A stretch of 64,000 nucleotides of DNA, taken from positions 77,726-141,725 of the forward strand of contig JBGANR010000013.1 in NCBI GenBank assembly GCA_044222225.1, read 5' to 3'. Positions 36,530 to 46,200 of the stretch are shown here, piece after piece. The translations under genes and the position numbers were made by a program. Position 1 is the first letter of the stretch; every line of letters starts with the position of its first letter. The notes beneath the pieces are model-generated. The model searched no databases. It saw nothing but the letters and a program-made list of their open reading frames with translations, and had not been told where the DNA came from. The DNA comes from JBGANR01 sp044222225. Lineage in GTDB: Bacteria > Actinomycetota > Actinomycetes > Mycobacteriales > Mycobacteriaceae.

Positions 36530-37344
36530 CAGTGCGCCTCCCGTCGAGCCGAGACGATCCAGGCGACCGCCGCCGCGACGGCGACGCCGGTGAGCCAGAG
36601 CACGGACGGGATCGCGTCGTGCGGCGTGAAGGTGCCGGCGTCGATACCGCGCATGACGCCGACGAACTGCGAGAGCGGCTGATTACGAGCGAAACCCCGG
36701 ATCCACTCGGGGAAACGCTGCTCGGGGACGAAACCCGTCGACAGCATGCCGAGCAGCAGCTGCGGGAGCGCGAGCGCCTGGCTCGTGGCCGCCGGGTTGC
36801 GCGTGATGGAGCCGACGACGTCCGCGGCCGCCGCGAGCACCATGCCCACGACGTAGGCGGAGAGGAGGAAGGCCGCCGTCCGCCCGATGCCGGCCTCAGG
36901 ACGCCAGCCGATGGCCAGGCCGGCGATGACGGCCCAGATCAGCGACACGAGGAGCAGCGCTGCGTTCGCGGTGAGCCGCGCCATCGGCGCGGCCAGCGGA
37001 TGCACGGGCATCGTCCGCAGCCGGTTGGTGAGGCCGCGGGCCCCGTCCGTCGCCGCGGACATGGCGGCCGACGTCGCCACGAAGCCCACGGACTGCAGAC
37101 AGATGACGGGCATGAGGAACGTCGCGTAGTTCATGGACGGATCGGTGTCCATGATCTTGCGCAGCGGGATGTAGAAGCAGATCGTCAGCAGGATCGGGGA
37201 GAGCACCGACAGCACGAACTCGCCGGAGCGCAGCTTGGTCAGCAGCGCGCGGCGCGCCAGCGCTCCCCATTGCGAGAACCCCGTCGGCCGCGGCCGGACG
37301 TGCGCCGTGGCGGTGCCGACGATGCGGAACGTCGACTCCGTCAC
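36529..37344 (-). CDS. drrB: ABC-2 type permease, DrrB-like
   Basis: A 271-residue permease partner of DrrC and DrrA, with six predicted membrane segments. Typical phrases are LLTKLRSGEFVLSVLSPILLT near the N-terminus, DGARGLTNRLRTMPVHPLAA as the cytoplasmic coupling loop and MLSTGFVPEQRFPEWIRGFARNQP before the last segment. The GTG start at 37344 forms GTGA with the drrA stop and the stop forms ATGA with drrC, so the three genes are a tight translationally coupled operon. Confidence 0.88.
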   Translation of the reverse strand: MTESTFRIVGTATAHVRPRPTGFSQWGALARRALLTKLRSGEFVLSVLSPILLTICFYIPLRKIMDTDPSMNYATFLMPVICLQSVGFVATSAAMSAATDGARGLTNRLRTMPVHPLAAPMARLTANAALLLVSLIWAVIAGLAIGWRPEAGIGRTAAFLLSAYVVGMVLAAAADVVGSITRNPAATSQALALPQLLLGMLSTGFVPEQRFPEWIRGFARNQPLSQFVGVMRGIDAGTFTPHDAIPSVLWLTGVAVAAAVAWIVSARREAH

Positions 37345-38726
37345 CGGCCGCCCCGCCACTGATCGGGGGAGGCGTGCCGGCCGCGCTGCGACGGCGGCGC
37401 CGGCCAGGTGCCGTTCTGTTGCTGCGGGAGCTCGCCCTGATCGGGCTGCGGCGCATGCCGCGGCGGAACCGGTGCGACGGGCGGGATCGGCGAGACGGGC
37501 GACACCGGCGGACGGGCGGCCGGGAAGACCTCGGTGGCCTCGGCCTCGCCGATGTCGTCGGGATCGGCCGCCGCGTACACGTCGGTCGCCTCGTCCGATG
37601 CGGCCGCGGGGGGTTCGTCGTCGGGATCCCGGTACATCGCGACGGCGTCGTCGCGATATGGCGCGGGGACGACCGGCGGCGGCGTGGCGGCCTCGGCGGG
37701 CTCGTCGTTCACGCGGGGCGCGTGGCTGCGGCTCGTGCCGTCGGTGGACCGGGACGTCAGCCGGAGGAAGACGTCGTCGAGCGACGGCCGCCGCAGGCCG
37801 ACGTCGGCCAGATCGATGCCCGCGAGCTCGGTGCGGCTGACGACGTCGATGAGCGTGCCGGTGCCGGCGAGTGCGGGCACCGAGACCGTGCCGCGCGAGC
37901 GGTCGACGGACGGCTCGCCGTCGGCGAGGTCGGCCACCAGCTCGATGATCCGATCGATGTCGGCCGCCTTCGTCGGCGCGATCTCGCAGAGGGTGCCGCC
38001 GGCGCGCTGCTTGAGCTCGTTCGGCGTGCCCTCGGCGATGATGCGGCCGGAGTCGATGACGACGATGTTGTCGGCGAGCAGATCGGCCTCTTCGAGGTAC
38101 TGCGTCGTGAGCAGCGTCGTGATGCCCAGCTCGCGGAGCTGCATGACGATGTCCCAGACGTCCTGCCGGCTGCGGGGATCGAGGCCCGTGGTCGGCTCGT
38201 CGAGGAAGACGACCTCGGGCCGCACGACGAGCCCGCACGCGATGTCGATGCGGCGGCGCATGCCGCCGGAGTACTGCCCGACGCGTCGCCCGGCCGCGTC
38301 CTTGAGGGAGAAGGCGCTGAGCAGCTCGTCGGCGCGACGCGCGGCGTGCAGCTTGGGCAGGCCGAGCAGCCGGCCGAAGAGGATGAGGTTCTCGCGGCCG
38401 GACAACGCCTCGTCGAGGGCCGCGTACTGCCCGGTGAGCATGATCGAACGGCGTACCCCGGCGGGATCCTTGGCCACGTCGTGCCCGGCGATGTGGGCGG
38501 TGCCCTCATCGGGCTTGAGCAGCGTGGCCAGCATGTTGACGACCGTCGTCTTGCCGGCGCCGTTCGGGCCGAGCAGGCCCAGCACGGTGCCCGCGGGTAC
38601 TCGGAAACTCACATCGTCGACGGCGACGAAATCTTTGAAGCGCTTGACGAGACCGTCGACGACGATGGCGTCGGCGTCAGGTCCCAATGCGCTCTGCCAG
38701 GGGCTGACGCGAAACGGCGAACGCAC
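37341..38726 (-). CDS. drrA: DrrA-like ABC transporter ATPase with acidic, proline-rich C-terminal extension
   Basis: The ATPase subunit of the exporter. It has Walker A GPNGAGKTT, Q-loop LTGQYAALDE, signature YSGGMRRRIDIA, Walker B VVFLDEPTTGLDP and a switch histidine replaced by Gln (TTQYLEEAD), as usual in the DrrA group. The chosen start is GTG 38726, preceded by AAAGGAAG; the frame stays open upstream to an ATG at 38798. About 130 residues after the canonical DrrA C-terminal domain (ending near LRRPSLDDVFLRLTSR) are Pro/Ala/acidic and likely disordered. This is unusual for DrrA and parallels the disordered DrrC N-terminus. It is divergent from the MbtH operon, with 120 bp between them. 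Confidence 0.9.
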   Translation of the reverse strand: MRSPFRVSPWQSALGPDADAIVVDGLVKRFKDFVAVDDVSFRVPAGTVLGLLGPNGAGKTTVVNMLATLLKPDEGTAHIAGHDVAKDPAGVRRSIMLTGQYAALDEALSGRENLILFGRLLGLPKLHAARRADELLSAFSLKDAAGRRVGQYSGGMRRRIDIACGLVVRPEVVFLDEPTTGLDPRSRQDVWDIVMQLRELGITTLLTTQYLEEADLLADNIVVIDSGRIIAEGTPNELKQRAGGTLCEIAPTKAADIDRIIELVADLADGEPSVDRSRGTVSVPALAGTGTLIDVVSRTELAGIDLADVGLRRPSLDDVFLRLTSRSTDGTSRSHAPRVNDEPAEAATPPPVVPAPYRDDAVAMYRDPDDEPPAAASDEATDVYAAADPDDIGEAEATEVFPAARPPVSPVSPIPPVAPVPPRHAPQPDQGELPQQQNGTWPAPPSQRGRHASPDQWRGGR

Positions 38727-38846
38727 TCGGCGACTTCCTTTCTCGGCCTTGGTCCGGTTCACCGTATCGCACCTGCGCTTTGTAACGCGGGGATACACTC
38801 AACCGATAGTTGGTCGATGATGTGCAATCGTAGAAGGGAGGTCGCC

Positions 38847-39164
38847 GTGTCGAACACTTCGGGTGGGTCGTACGCCGACGACTCACGGCGTGATTCGGCC
38901 CAGCTGTTCGACCTCGTCGAACGGGCGGCATCGGTCAACGGGGCCGACGTCGCGTTCAACGGGGGGTGCACGTTCGCGGAGCTCGCGGCGCGTACGCGAC
39001 TGTTCGCGGGAGTCGTGTCAGACGGATCGGGAACGATGGACTCGGCGCTGACGATGGCGCTCGTCACATCGCGCCCGGACCTTGCGGCTGCTGGACCCAC
39101 GCAGTTGCACTGTACGCTGTCGATCGTCCGCTCAAGGGCCTTCGCCGCCGTCGCCGCGGCCTGA
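38847..39164 (+). CDS. Small adenylation-cap-like protein S1 (unknown function)
   Basis: A 105-residue protein starting at GTG 38847 with AGAAGGGAGG five bases upstream, so translation looks real. Residues ~17-55 (LFDLVERAASVNGADVAFNG, then TFAELAARTRLFAGVV) resemble the first ~40 residues of an NRPS adenylation domain, but no AMP-binding motif follows. Instead comes a short segment ALTMALVTSRPDLAAAG and a hydrophobic tail. It is paralogous to S2 (39607-40002) and to two segments embedded in the NRPS. It is first in the S1-mbtH-S2 cluster, 59 bp before mbtH. I do not recognise a named family; a role with MbtH or the A domains is inference from position. Confidence 0.7.
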   Translation: MSNTSGGSYADDSRRDSAQLFDLVERAASVNGADVAFNGGCTFAELAARTRLFAGVVSDGSGTMDSALTMALVTSRPDLAAAGPTQLHCTLSIVRSRAFAAVAAA

Positions 39165-39223
39165 GGCGTCGTCGACGCACCGCGCGGCGCTGACCCGTTC
39201 CGTAAGCAGAGAGGCATTCTCAC

Positions 39224-39442
39224 GTGAGCAACCCCTTCGATGACGATGAGGGCCGGTTCTACGTTCTCGTCAACGATGAGGGGCAGCACTCCCTCTGGCC
39301 GACGTTCTCCGCGATCCCCGCGGGCTGGACGAAGGTCTTCGGTGAGGACTCCCGCCAGGCGTGCTTGAACTACGTCAACGAGAACTGGACCGATCTGCGT
39401 CCGAAGAGCCTGATCCGCGCCATGGAGGATCGGCAGAAGTAG
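39224..39442 (+). CDS. mbtH: MbtH-like NRPS adenylation-domain partner
   Basis: A 72-residue MbtH-family protein that binds adenylation domains and supports their folding and activity. Signature residues are NDEGQHSLWPTFSAIPAGW (17-35) with the conserved Ser-Leu-Trp-Pro, and the NENWTDLRP tail with its tryptophan. The start is GTG 39224 after AGAGAGG. It lies between the two small A-cap-like proteins and 850 bp ahead of the NRPS it presumably serves. A 30-bp perfect palindrome follows its stop at 39475. Confidence 0.97.
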   Translation: MSNPFDDDEGRFYVLVNDEGQHSLWPTFSAIPAGWTKVFGEDSRQACLNYVNENWTDLRPKSLIRAMEDRQK

Positions 39443-39474
39443 ACGGGTGTACACCCCCGTCGCGGTCTGACCTC

Positions 39475-39504
39475 AGCGAGCTCCAAGAATTCTTGGAGCT
39501 CGCT
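39475..39504. terminator. 30-bp perfect palindrome after mbtH
   Basis: Arms 39475-39489 and 39490-39504 are exact reverse complements with no loop (left arm AGCGAGCTCCAAGAA), followed by CCAATTTTG. As RNA it would form a hairpin of about 13 bp followed by U-rich sequence, so a terminator 32 bases after the mbtH stop is the simplest reading. Its perfect symmetry also fits an operator for the S2 promoter just downstream. Confidence 0.6.
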
Positions 39505-39509
39505 CCAAT

Positions 39510-39548
39510 TTTGCCTATTGGTTTACGCGCGCGTAGGTCTTTGCCTAT
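39510..39548 (+). promoter_or_regulatory. Direct repeats TTTGCCTAT exactly 30 bp apart upstream of S2
   Basis: TTTGCCTAT occurs at 39510-39518 and again at 39540-39548, three helical turns apart, in an AT-richer pocket. The second copy overlaps a -10-like TATGCT (39545), with TTTACG 18 bp earlier as a possible -35. A regulator binding one helix face could control S2 and possibly the NRPS. GCTAACC next to it resembles one half of an IdeR iron box, but the other half is poor. Confidence 0.4.
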
Positions 39549-39606
39549 GCTAACCGTTAAGGGGAGCACGCGCGCAGACGTGCCGATACGGCAGTAGGGA
39601 AGACCC

Positions 39607-40002
39607 ATGAATCCGATGGCAGGACGTGTCGCTGACGCGGCGATCGACGGGGCGCAGCTCGCCAGTGTGCTGTCCACCGTCGCCACTCTTCATCCCGAGC
39701 GGGTGGTCGTGCGATTCCGGTGCCACTCGGTGACCTATCGCCAGCTGAACGACGAGGCGCGTCGACTTCGCGCCGTCATGCGGGCGCAGCGGATGAGCGA
39801 CAACTCGGCCGTCGTCGGCGCCGTGTTCACGTGTGTCCCGGCGCTCGCCGAGGCCGATCCCATGATCATCGCGGGCGTCATCGACGAGACCATCGCGCGG
39901 ATCACGCGCGACGGCGAGGAGTTCACCGCTCCGGCGCCGTCCTGGGGTCTCTCGACGGGCGAGTTCGACCTGCGCGAGGTGTCGCGCAGGATGCGCCTGT
40001 AG
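39607..40002 (+). CDS. Small adenylation-cap-like protein S2 (unknown function)
   Basis: A 131-residue protein starting at ATG 39607 after AGGGAAG. Residues ~18-60 (LASVLSTVATLHPERVVVRF, then VTYRQLNDEARRLRAVM) match the beginning of an adenylation domain, including the T-Y-x-x-L-N element. The next segment SAVVGAVFTCVPALAEADPM and a helix IIAGVIDETIARI align with S1 and with the X3 and X5 segments of the NRPS rather than with a complete A domain. There is no ATP-binding core. A ~30-residue acidic tail is unique to S2. No family recognised; function unknown. Confidence 0.72.
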   Translation: MNPMAGRVADAAIDGAQLASVLSTVATLHPERVVVRFRCHSVTYRQLNDEARRLRAVMRAQRMSDNSAVVGAVFTCVPALAEADPMIIAGVIDETIARITRDGEEFTAPAPSWGLSTGEFDLREVSRRMRL

Positions 40003-40107
40003 CGATACGGTCGTAAGGGCCGTTCGGCCGAAGCCTCCCTGATGGGCGGGGGCGTCAGGTTCTCCCACGGTATGAATCGGGGGGCCGCGACGCTCCCGCC
40101 CCTCGTT

Positions 40108-40135
40108 CGCTCGTCCGCGCCTGCGCGGGCGAGCG
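40108..40135 (+). terminator. Hairpin downstream of S2
   Basis: CGCTCG-T-CCGCG pairs with CGCGG-G-CGAGCG around loop CCTG (12-bp stem with one T-G pair), followed by CTCTTGTC. It would end the S1-mbtH-S2 transcript and leave the NRPS to its own promoter. Confidence 0.55.
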
Positions 40136-40176
40136 CTCTTGTCACTGCAGACTTGTGTCGGCACGGCACCCTCACA

Positions 40177-40193
40177 TAAGAGATAAAGTCTTA
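40177..40193. promoter_or_regulatory. Short inverted repeat in the NRPS promoter region
   Basis: TAAGA and TCTTA separated by seven bases lie in the only AT-rich pocket (40172-40196) ahead of the NRPS start at 40289. It could be an operator or part of the promoter. The rest of 40,003-40,288 shows no coding signal. Confidence 0.35.
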
Positions 40194-40288
40194 CGGGTGT
40201 CGCGGCGGACTGATTCGTCGCGCCTGGCGAGCGCCGCCGTCTCGGGGCGCCTTCCGGTGATGTGTCGGTCGGGTGAGGGAGTGTTGGT

Positions 40289-43200
40289 TTGACGACGGGT
40301 GGATGCGAAGGACGGGCACGACAGGGCGAGGCGTTCGCGCTGACGGCGGCGCAACGGGGCATCTGGTTCGCGCAGCAGTCCCTCGGGGCGCGGCCGATCA
40401 ACATCGCGCAGTACGTCGACCTTCGTGGGCCGGTCGATCTGCCGGCGCTGAGCCGGGCGACGGTGCGAGCCGGCAAGGAGATCGAGTCCGGCTACCTGCG
40501 CATCGTCGAGGGGCCGGACCTGCCGTTGCAGGTGGTCGACCCGACGATCGACGACGGCGTCGAACTGCTCGATCTGTCGGCCGAGCCGGACCCGCAGTCC
40601 GCCGCCAACGAGTGGATGCGCGCCGACTACAGCCGGCCCGTCGACCTGTTCGCCGACCGGCTTTCGGTGAGCACCCTCATCCGCCTCGGTGAGAATCGTC
40701 ACCTCTGGTACCTGCGGACGCATCACATCGCGCTCGACGGGTTCGGTGCGATGGCGCTCATGGAGCGGGTCACCGACCTCTACAACGCCGAGATCGACGC
40801 GGCCACGCCGAAGCCGGCGCGCAACGCCAGTCTCACCGCGATCGTCGCCGGGGAGCGGGCGTACCGCGAGTCGAGCCGCTTCGAGGCCGACCGCGCGTAC
40901 TGGGCCGAGCGGACCGTCGGACTGCCGCCGGCCGCCGGCCTGGCCGGCGCCGCGGCCGCCCCGGGACCGTTCTCCCGGACGGTCGCGCGGGTGCTGCCCC
41001 CGGACGTCGACGCCGCCCTGCGCGCCGCCGCCGACGAGGCCGGCGGCAGCGTCGCGCCCGCCGTCGTCGCCGCGTTCGCGGCCTACCTGGGCCGGATGAC
41101 CGATACCGACGACGTCGTGCTCAGCCTGCCGGTGAGCGCGCGTAACACCGCCAAGCTGCGCTCCGCGGGCGGCATGGTGTCCAACATCGTGCCGCTGCGG
41201 CTGCGCGTCACCGCCGAGACGTCGGCCGCCGAACTGCGGGCCGTCGCCGCCGCCGAGCTGACGGGTGCGCTGCGGCGTCAGCTGTATCGGCAGGAGGACA
41301 TCCGGCGCGACGCCGGCGAGGGCACCGGTGACGCCAAGGCGTTCGGCCCGTCGGTCAACCTCATGATGTTCACCCCGACGATCCGTCTCGGTGCGGCGTC
41401 GGGCGAGGTCCAGGTGCTGACGACGGGCCCCATCGAGGACCTCTCGCTCAACGTCTATCCCGGCGCCGGCGGCGCTGCGACCCGCATCGACATCGAGGCC
41501 AACCCGAACCTCTACGACGGCCCGACGCTGCAGGCGCACCTCGATCGCTTCGTCGACTTCCTCGGCACCGTGCTCGCGGCCGGCGACGAGCCGGTGCGCG
41601 CGCTGCCCGTCGTCTCCGACGACGAGCTGGCCGACCTGCTGCGGACGTGGAACGCCACGCAGCGCCGGCTCGCGCAGCCCACCGTCCAGGATCTGTGGCG
41701 CGCGCGCGTCGCCACCGATCCGGAGGCCGTGGCCGTCGTCGACGGCGACGCTCGCTACACGGTCGCCGAGCTCGACGCCGACGCCGACCGCGTCGCGGCC
41801 CTGCTGACGGCGCGCGGCGTCCGGCTGGGGGACGCCGTCGCGATCGCCGTGCCGCGCTCGTACCGGATGATCGCGGCGATGTACGGCGCGATGAAGCTCG
41901 GCGCGACGTACGTGCCGATCGACGCCGGCCAGCCGGCGCGCCGGATCGAGGCGATCCTGGCGACGTCCGGGGCGAAGGTCGTGCTCACCGGGCGCGACGA
42001 CGACCTCGGCGGCGACGCCCGGCTCGTGCTCGACGCCGAGTCGCTCGGCGGCGCCGATCGTGCGGCCGTCGACGTGCTGCGGCGGGACGCCGCGCCGGCC
42101 GAGCCGCTCTACACGCTGTTCACGTCGGGTTCGACGGGTGTGCCGAAGGGCGTCGTCGTGCCGACCGGCGCCGTCGCCAACCAGGTGCAGTGGGTCGGCG
42201 AGCGCTACGGACTGGCCGGATCGACGGTGCTGCAGAAGACGCCGGCGACGTTCGACGTCTCCGTGTGGGAGATCTACGCGCCGGCCGTCGGTGCGCGGCT
42301 CATCATCGCGCGGCCGGACGGACATCTGGACCCCGATTACCTCGTCGACGTCATCGAACGGCATCAGGTGGCGGCGACGTCGTTCGTGCCGTCGATGCTG
42401 GCGGCGTTCCTCGCCGAGCCGACACGGGGCGGCTGGGATCGCTGCGGTCGCTGCTCGTCGCCGGTGAGGCGTTCCCGGCGGCGCTCGCCGAGCGCGCGGC
42501 CGAGGCGCTGCCGGACGTGCGCATCGACAACCTGTACGGGCCCACCGAGACGACGGTGCACGTCACCGCGGGTCCGGCGGCCGGTGCCGAGCGGGCCGTG
42601 CCGATGGGCCGGCCCGCATGGAACACCCGCGCCTACGTGCTGGACCGCTGGCTGCAGCCGGTGCCGGTCGGCGGCGTCGGCGAGTTGTACATCGCGGGCG
42701 TGCAGGTGGCGTCCGCCTACCTGGCGGACCCGGTGCGGACGGCCGAGCGCTTCGTCGCGGCCCCGTGGGGCGATCCGGGCGATCGGCTGTACCGCACCGG
42801 CGACCTCGCGCGCTGGCTGCCGGCGGGCGATCTGGAGTATCTCGGGCGGACCGACCATCAGGTGAAGGTCCGCGGCCTGCGGATCGAACTCGGCGAGATC
42901 GAGGCTGCGCTGCTCGCGTCGCCGGGCGTCACCGAGGCGGTCGCCGTCGTGCGCACCGACAACGGCCGGCAGCGCATCGTCGCGTATGTCGTCGCCCGGG
43001 CGGGATACGACGAGGCGGCGACGCTCGCCACCGTGCGTGAGTCGGTGCCCGAATACATGGTGCCGAGCGTCGTGCTGCGGCTCGACGCGATGCCGCGGAC
43101 GTCCAGCGGCAAGATCGACCGCAAGCTGCTGCCGACGCCGCCGGAGACCGGGGGCACGGGGCGCGGACCGGCGTCGGAGCGGGAGCGGATCCTGTTCGAG

Positions 43201-46200
43201 ATCGTCGCCGGACTGCTGGGCACCGACGAGTTCGGCGTGGACGATTCGTTCTTCGCGCTCGGCGGCGACAGCATCATGGCGATCCAGCTCGCCTCGCGGG
43301 CCCGGGCGAAGGGCCTGCACATCACCTCTCGCGAGGTGTTCGGCAATCGCAGCGTGGCCGCGCTGGCGGCGGTCGCCTCGGTGGCGCCCACCGATGTGCT
43401 CGCGGAGCTGCCGGGCGGTGGTGTCGGCGAGTTCGCGGCGTCGCCCGTGGTGCGCTGGGCCGCGGAGGCCGAGGGCCTGATCGGTCCGTTTTCGCAGTCG
43501 GCACGGATCGCCCTGCCCGCCGATGTCGATATCGCCCGTTTGGGTACGGCGATCGACGCGCTGCGCGTCCGCCATGACGGGCTGCGGTCGCGGCTCGTGC
43601 TGAACGCCGACGGCCTGACGCACGTCGTCGACCCGGACGCCCGGCCGGTGACGGTCGAGCGGCGCTGGGTGGACTCGGCGCCCGGCGCGGCGGACTACGC
43701 GGCGGCGGTCGACGCGATCGCCGCGGAGGTGACCGAGGAGCTGGACCCGTTCGCCGGTGACGTCGTGCGCGCGATCATCGTCGACGGTCGCGGCGGTGAG
43801 CCGCGGCTGCTGCTCGTGCTGCACCACCTCGTCGTGGACGGTGTGAGCTGGCGGATTCTGCTGCCGGATCTGGCCGTCGCCTATCACGGCGGTGAGCTGG
43901 AGCCGACGGGGACGTCGGTGCGGCGCTGGACGGCGGGCCTGGACCGGCTGGCGGCCGACGGTCGCTTCTCCGACGAGCGCGACGCCTGGTCGGCCGCGGC
44001 GTCGGCGGGCCGGCTGCGGCTGCCGCAGGTCGAGGGCACGGCGGGCGAGCTGCGCCGGACGTCGTTCACGGTGCCGGTGCGCACCACCACCCGGCTGCTG
44101 ACGGACGCGCAGCGGGCGTATCGCGCCGACGTCGCGGACGCCCTGCTCGCCGGTCTCGGAGCGGCGCTCGCGCCGTGGGCCGACGGCGACGCGGTGAGCG
44201 TGCTCCTCGAAGGGCACGGTCGCGCCGAGGAGGTGCTGCCGGGAGCGGATCTGTCGCGGACGGCGGGCTGGTTCACGGCGGTGTATCCGATCGGGCTGCC
44301 GATCGCGGATCTGGACGTCGTGGCCGATGGCGGCGCCGGTGCGGGTGCGGCACTGGTGGCGGCCAAGGAGGCCGCCCGCGTGCCGCACGGCGGCATCGGC
44401 TACGGGGTGCTGCGGTATCTGGCCGAGGACGGCGACCTCGTCGCGCTGCCGGCCCCGCAGGTTCTGCTGAACTATCTCGGCCGCGTCGGTGGCGCGACCG
44501 ACGGTGCGCCGTGGACGCCGGACGGCGTCGACGGTGTACGCGGTGATCGCGGTGCCCGGGCGCGGGTGCGGTCGGGCATCGAGATCAACGCGGTGGTCGT
44601 CGACGGCCCGGAGGGGCCGGCGTTGACGGTGACGGTCGACCATCTGCCGGCGGTGCTGTCCGTCGCGGACGCCGAGCGTTTGACGCAGCGGTGGGGGGCC
44701 GCGCTGGCGGGGATCGCCGGGCATGTCGCCGACCCCGCGGCGGGCGGCTTGACGCCGTCCGACGTGACCCTGGTGCCGACCGGGACGGCCGAGCTCGCCG
44801 CTCTGGCGCGCCGGGTGGGCGTGCTGGCGGATGTGTGGCCGCTGTCGCCGTTGCAGCAGGGCCTGTACTTCCATGCCGATTTCGGGCATGACGTCTATTC
44901 GGCGCAGCTGGTGCTGACGGTGTCCGGCGTCGACGCCGAGCGGATGCGCCGCGCGGCGGCCTCGGTGGTCGCCGGGCACGCGACGCTGCGGGCGGGCTTC
45001 GCCGTCGGCGCCGACGGCGTGGTGCGGCAGGCGATCGTCGCCGCGGACGCGGTGACGGTGCCGTGGCGCACCGTCGACCTGGCCGACGATCCAGACGCCG
45101 AGTCGCGTTATGCGGACCTGCTGCTGCAGGACCGGACGGCGCCGTTCCGGCTCGATCACCCGCCGCTCATCCGGTTCACGCTGTTCGAGCTCGGTGCGGC
45201 GGGTCAGCGACTGGTGATGACGAATCACCACATCGTGCTCGACGGCTGGTCGCTGCCGCTGCTGGTGGGCGATCTCATCGCGGCCTACGCCACCGACGCC
45301 GATCCGGCCGCGGGCGCGGGCGACACGGCCGGCTATCGGGACCATCTGGCCTGGCTGGCGGAACGCGACGCGCCGGCGTCCGTCGAGGTGTGGCGGGACG
45401 TGCTCGCCGGTGTGAAGGAGCCGACGCTGCTCGTTCCGGCAGGGGCGTCGGGCGCCGATCGGGTGCCGGCCGAACGCGTCGTGACGCTGAGCGAGACCGA
45501 TTCGGCGGCGGTGGCCGTCGCGGCCCGCGCCGCCGGGGTCACGGTGAACTCGTTGTTGCAGGCGGCGTGGGCGCTGGTGCTGGCGCGCTACACCGGCCGT
45601 GACGACGTCGTGTTCGGGACGACGGTGTCGGGGCGGCCCGAGGACGTCGACGGCGTGGAGTCGATCGTCGGGTTGTTCATCAACACCCTGCCGGTGCGGG
45701 CTCGCGTCGATCTGAGCGCGCCGGCCGGCGAGCTGGTGGCCGCGCTCGCCGAGCAGGCGACCGCCGTGCTCGACGCTCATCATGTGGGCTTGGCGGCGAT
45801 CACCGAGGCGGCGGGCGTCGACGCGTTGTTCGACACGATGCTCGTCTACGAGTCCTATCCGCTGGATCGTGAGGCGCTCGCGGGCGCGGCCGCCGTCGAC
45901 GGCATGGCCGTTCTGGACGCGGTCGTGCACGACGCCACCCACTATCCGTTGACGCTGGTGGTGACGAGTGAGCCGACGCTCGCGGTGACCGCCAAGTCGC
46001 TGCCGTCGGCGCTGCCGGACGCCGCCGTGGCCGGGCTGCTGGGCGCGTTCGAGCGCGCGCTGCTGGCGATCGCCGCCGGTCCGCAGACTTCTCTGGGTGC
46101 CGTGGAGCTGGTCTCTTCGGTGGAACGGGCCGAGTTGATCGGTCAGGTCGGTGATCGGGACGTCGACGTCGAGGTGCTGCCGACGCTGTTGGCGCGGGCC

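Noticed and set aside
39540..39562. Possible IdeR/DtxR iron box near GCTAACC upstream of S2
   Set aside because: Only one half-site matches the 19-bp consensus, so siderophore regulation is not supported.
40108..40135. A tRNA or structured RNA gene in the S2-NRPS gap
   Set aside because: Only a simple GC hairpin is present, with no cloverleaf or conserved loop bases.
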